Positions 41,265 to 41,859 of a DNA stretch of 41,859 bases are shown here, piece after piece. This stretch comes from Glutinoglossum americanum (lineage: Eukaryota; Ascomycota; Geoglossomycetes; Geoglossales; Geoglossaceae): the NCBI GenBank assembly GCA_020080175.1, contig JAGHQL010000213.1, forward strand, positions 1 to 41,859. The letters run 5' to 3'. The notes below the pieces were generated by a model, which did not search any database, was not told the origin of the DNA, and was given only the letters and a program-made list of their open reading frames with translations. The translations under genes were made by a program, and so were the position numbers. Within the stretch, counting starts at the first letter, position 1, and every line of letters begins with the position of its first letter.

Positions 41265-41859
41265 CGGCAAAAACAAATCCTCGCTCTTGTCGCTCGGTCC
41301 CCCCAAAAAAATAAAAAATAAAAAACAAAGACTCCCCACCCCCGGTAAAGGCGCGGGCGGTGTCGTCTCCGCGCAAAGTTTTTTTTTAATTTTTTCCCAT
41401 CCTAGACTAGCACGCTGGATGACCAAGAGAAAGAAAAAAAGAAGCACGAGGGAAAACAAGGCGACAAGGCGACAAGTTTTCCTTTTTTTTTTTTTTTCTT
41501 CCCACCCCATCCGAGAAGAAAAGAAAAAACAGAGGAAAACAAGGCGGCACGTCGTCTCTTTTTTCGGAGACGGGGAGGGCAACGGAGAAGGAAGAGAAAA
41601 AAAAAAAAATCGAAAGCCGCCGGAAAAGCAGCGCCGGTTTCGCTCCACGTTATATCCAGTAGCACTACTCGGTCCCATGTTGGGTACCTCTGCACCGCCA
41701 GAAGAGACTTTTTCTTTCTTTCTTTCCCTTCTCTCCTCCCAAAAAAAAAAAAAAGAAAGAAAAAGAAAAAAGAAAAAGATAACACCCCCTCCCCCCCCTC
41801 CCCCAAAAAAAAAAAAAAAAAAAAAAAAAATACCTGACCGCCGGGGGGGATCGGAAAGC

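Larger units (their letters stand above)
37622..41859. other. 4.2-kb noncoding right end, hairpins and low-complexity tracts
   Basis: I see no supportable gene. Positions 37780-38110 hold several perfect hairpins. About 38470-39000 is AT/GC mixed with a C-run array. From about 39900 to the end the sequence is dominated by homopolymers and purine or pyrimidine tracts: T13 at 40025, GGA repeats at 40289-40313, GAGGTGC x3 at 40330-40350, a 9-bp repeat at 41229-41264 and A26 at 41805-41830. Open frames here (for example 39894-40565 minus) translate to Leu, Lys/Glu or Ser homopolymers. It may be the promoter and 5' leader of a gene beyond the window. Confidence 0.55.

Noticed and set aside
41121-41806. 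Minus-strand frames rich in Phe, Leu and Lys
   Set aside because: They arise from poly-A/T and pyrimidine tracts and change with every homopolymer length.

Overview
The window is nuclear DNA of a filamentous ascomycete (Pezizomycotina). The protein-coding genes are split by short 47-118 nt GT-AG introns with fungal branch points. Gene families include DUF6594, a fungal CorA-like membrane protein, a fungal Mtf1/TFB homologue and a kinase-ankyrin fusion. There is also a Mutator-like DNA transposon and a diverged repeat pair that looks RIP-mutated. I cannot fix the class or genus from sequence alone.

Region 1 (1-19,000) looks accessory. It holds a complete cytochrome P450 (1968-3650), 2.6 kb of repeat-rich noncoding DNA, a four-exon gene ending in a chromo-like domain (6228-7345), a CorA-like two-TM protein on the minus strand (7470-8963), an apparently intact MULE transposon (9578-11754) with identical 91-bp terminal inverted repeats and an 8-bp target duplication, an 810-residue protein of unknown family (12354-14786), and a 939-residue protein kinase/ankyrin-repeat protein on the minus strand (15729-18548).

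Region 2 (19,000-34,800) is a compact core block. It holds a zinc-type medium-chain dehydrogenase/reductase (19032-20543, minus, 7 exons), arginase (21885-23075, minus, 4 exons), mitochondrial Glu-tRNA(Gln) amidotransferase subunit B (24298-26370, minus, 6 exons), a DUF6594 membrane protein with a long disordered N-terminus (26838-29672, plus, 3 exons), an AMSH/STAMBP-type JAMM deubiquitinase (30613-32504, minus, 3 exons), and a mitochondrial transcription factor Mtf1/TFB homologue (32895-34767, plus, 3 exons). Two divergent pairs share short intergenic regions: GatB/DUF6594 (467 bp) and AMSH/Mtf1 (390 bp).

Region 3 (34,800-41,859) has no gene I can support beyond one doubtful ORF near 37 kb. 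It contains perfect hairpins, a G-quadruplex-like C-run array, microsatellites and long pyrimidine/purine tracts, and resembles a long intergenic or 5' regulatory stretch.

I joined exons by hand from splice consensus, reading frame and family knowledge. Each joined model keeps an open frame through every junction. Nothing here was checked by database search. I found no tRNA, rRNA, CRISPR array or recognisable retroelement. The most interesting items are the intact, apparently recent MULE with internally repetitive ends, the transition-only divergence of a local repeat pair, the unrecognised 810-residue gene with an ambiguous C-terminus, and the chromo-domain gene whose three introns are all phase 1.
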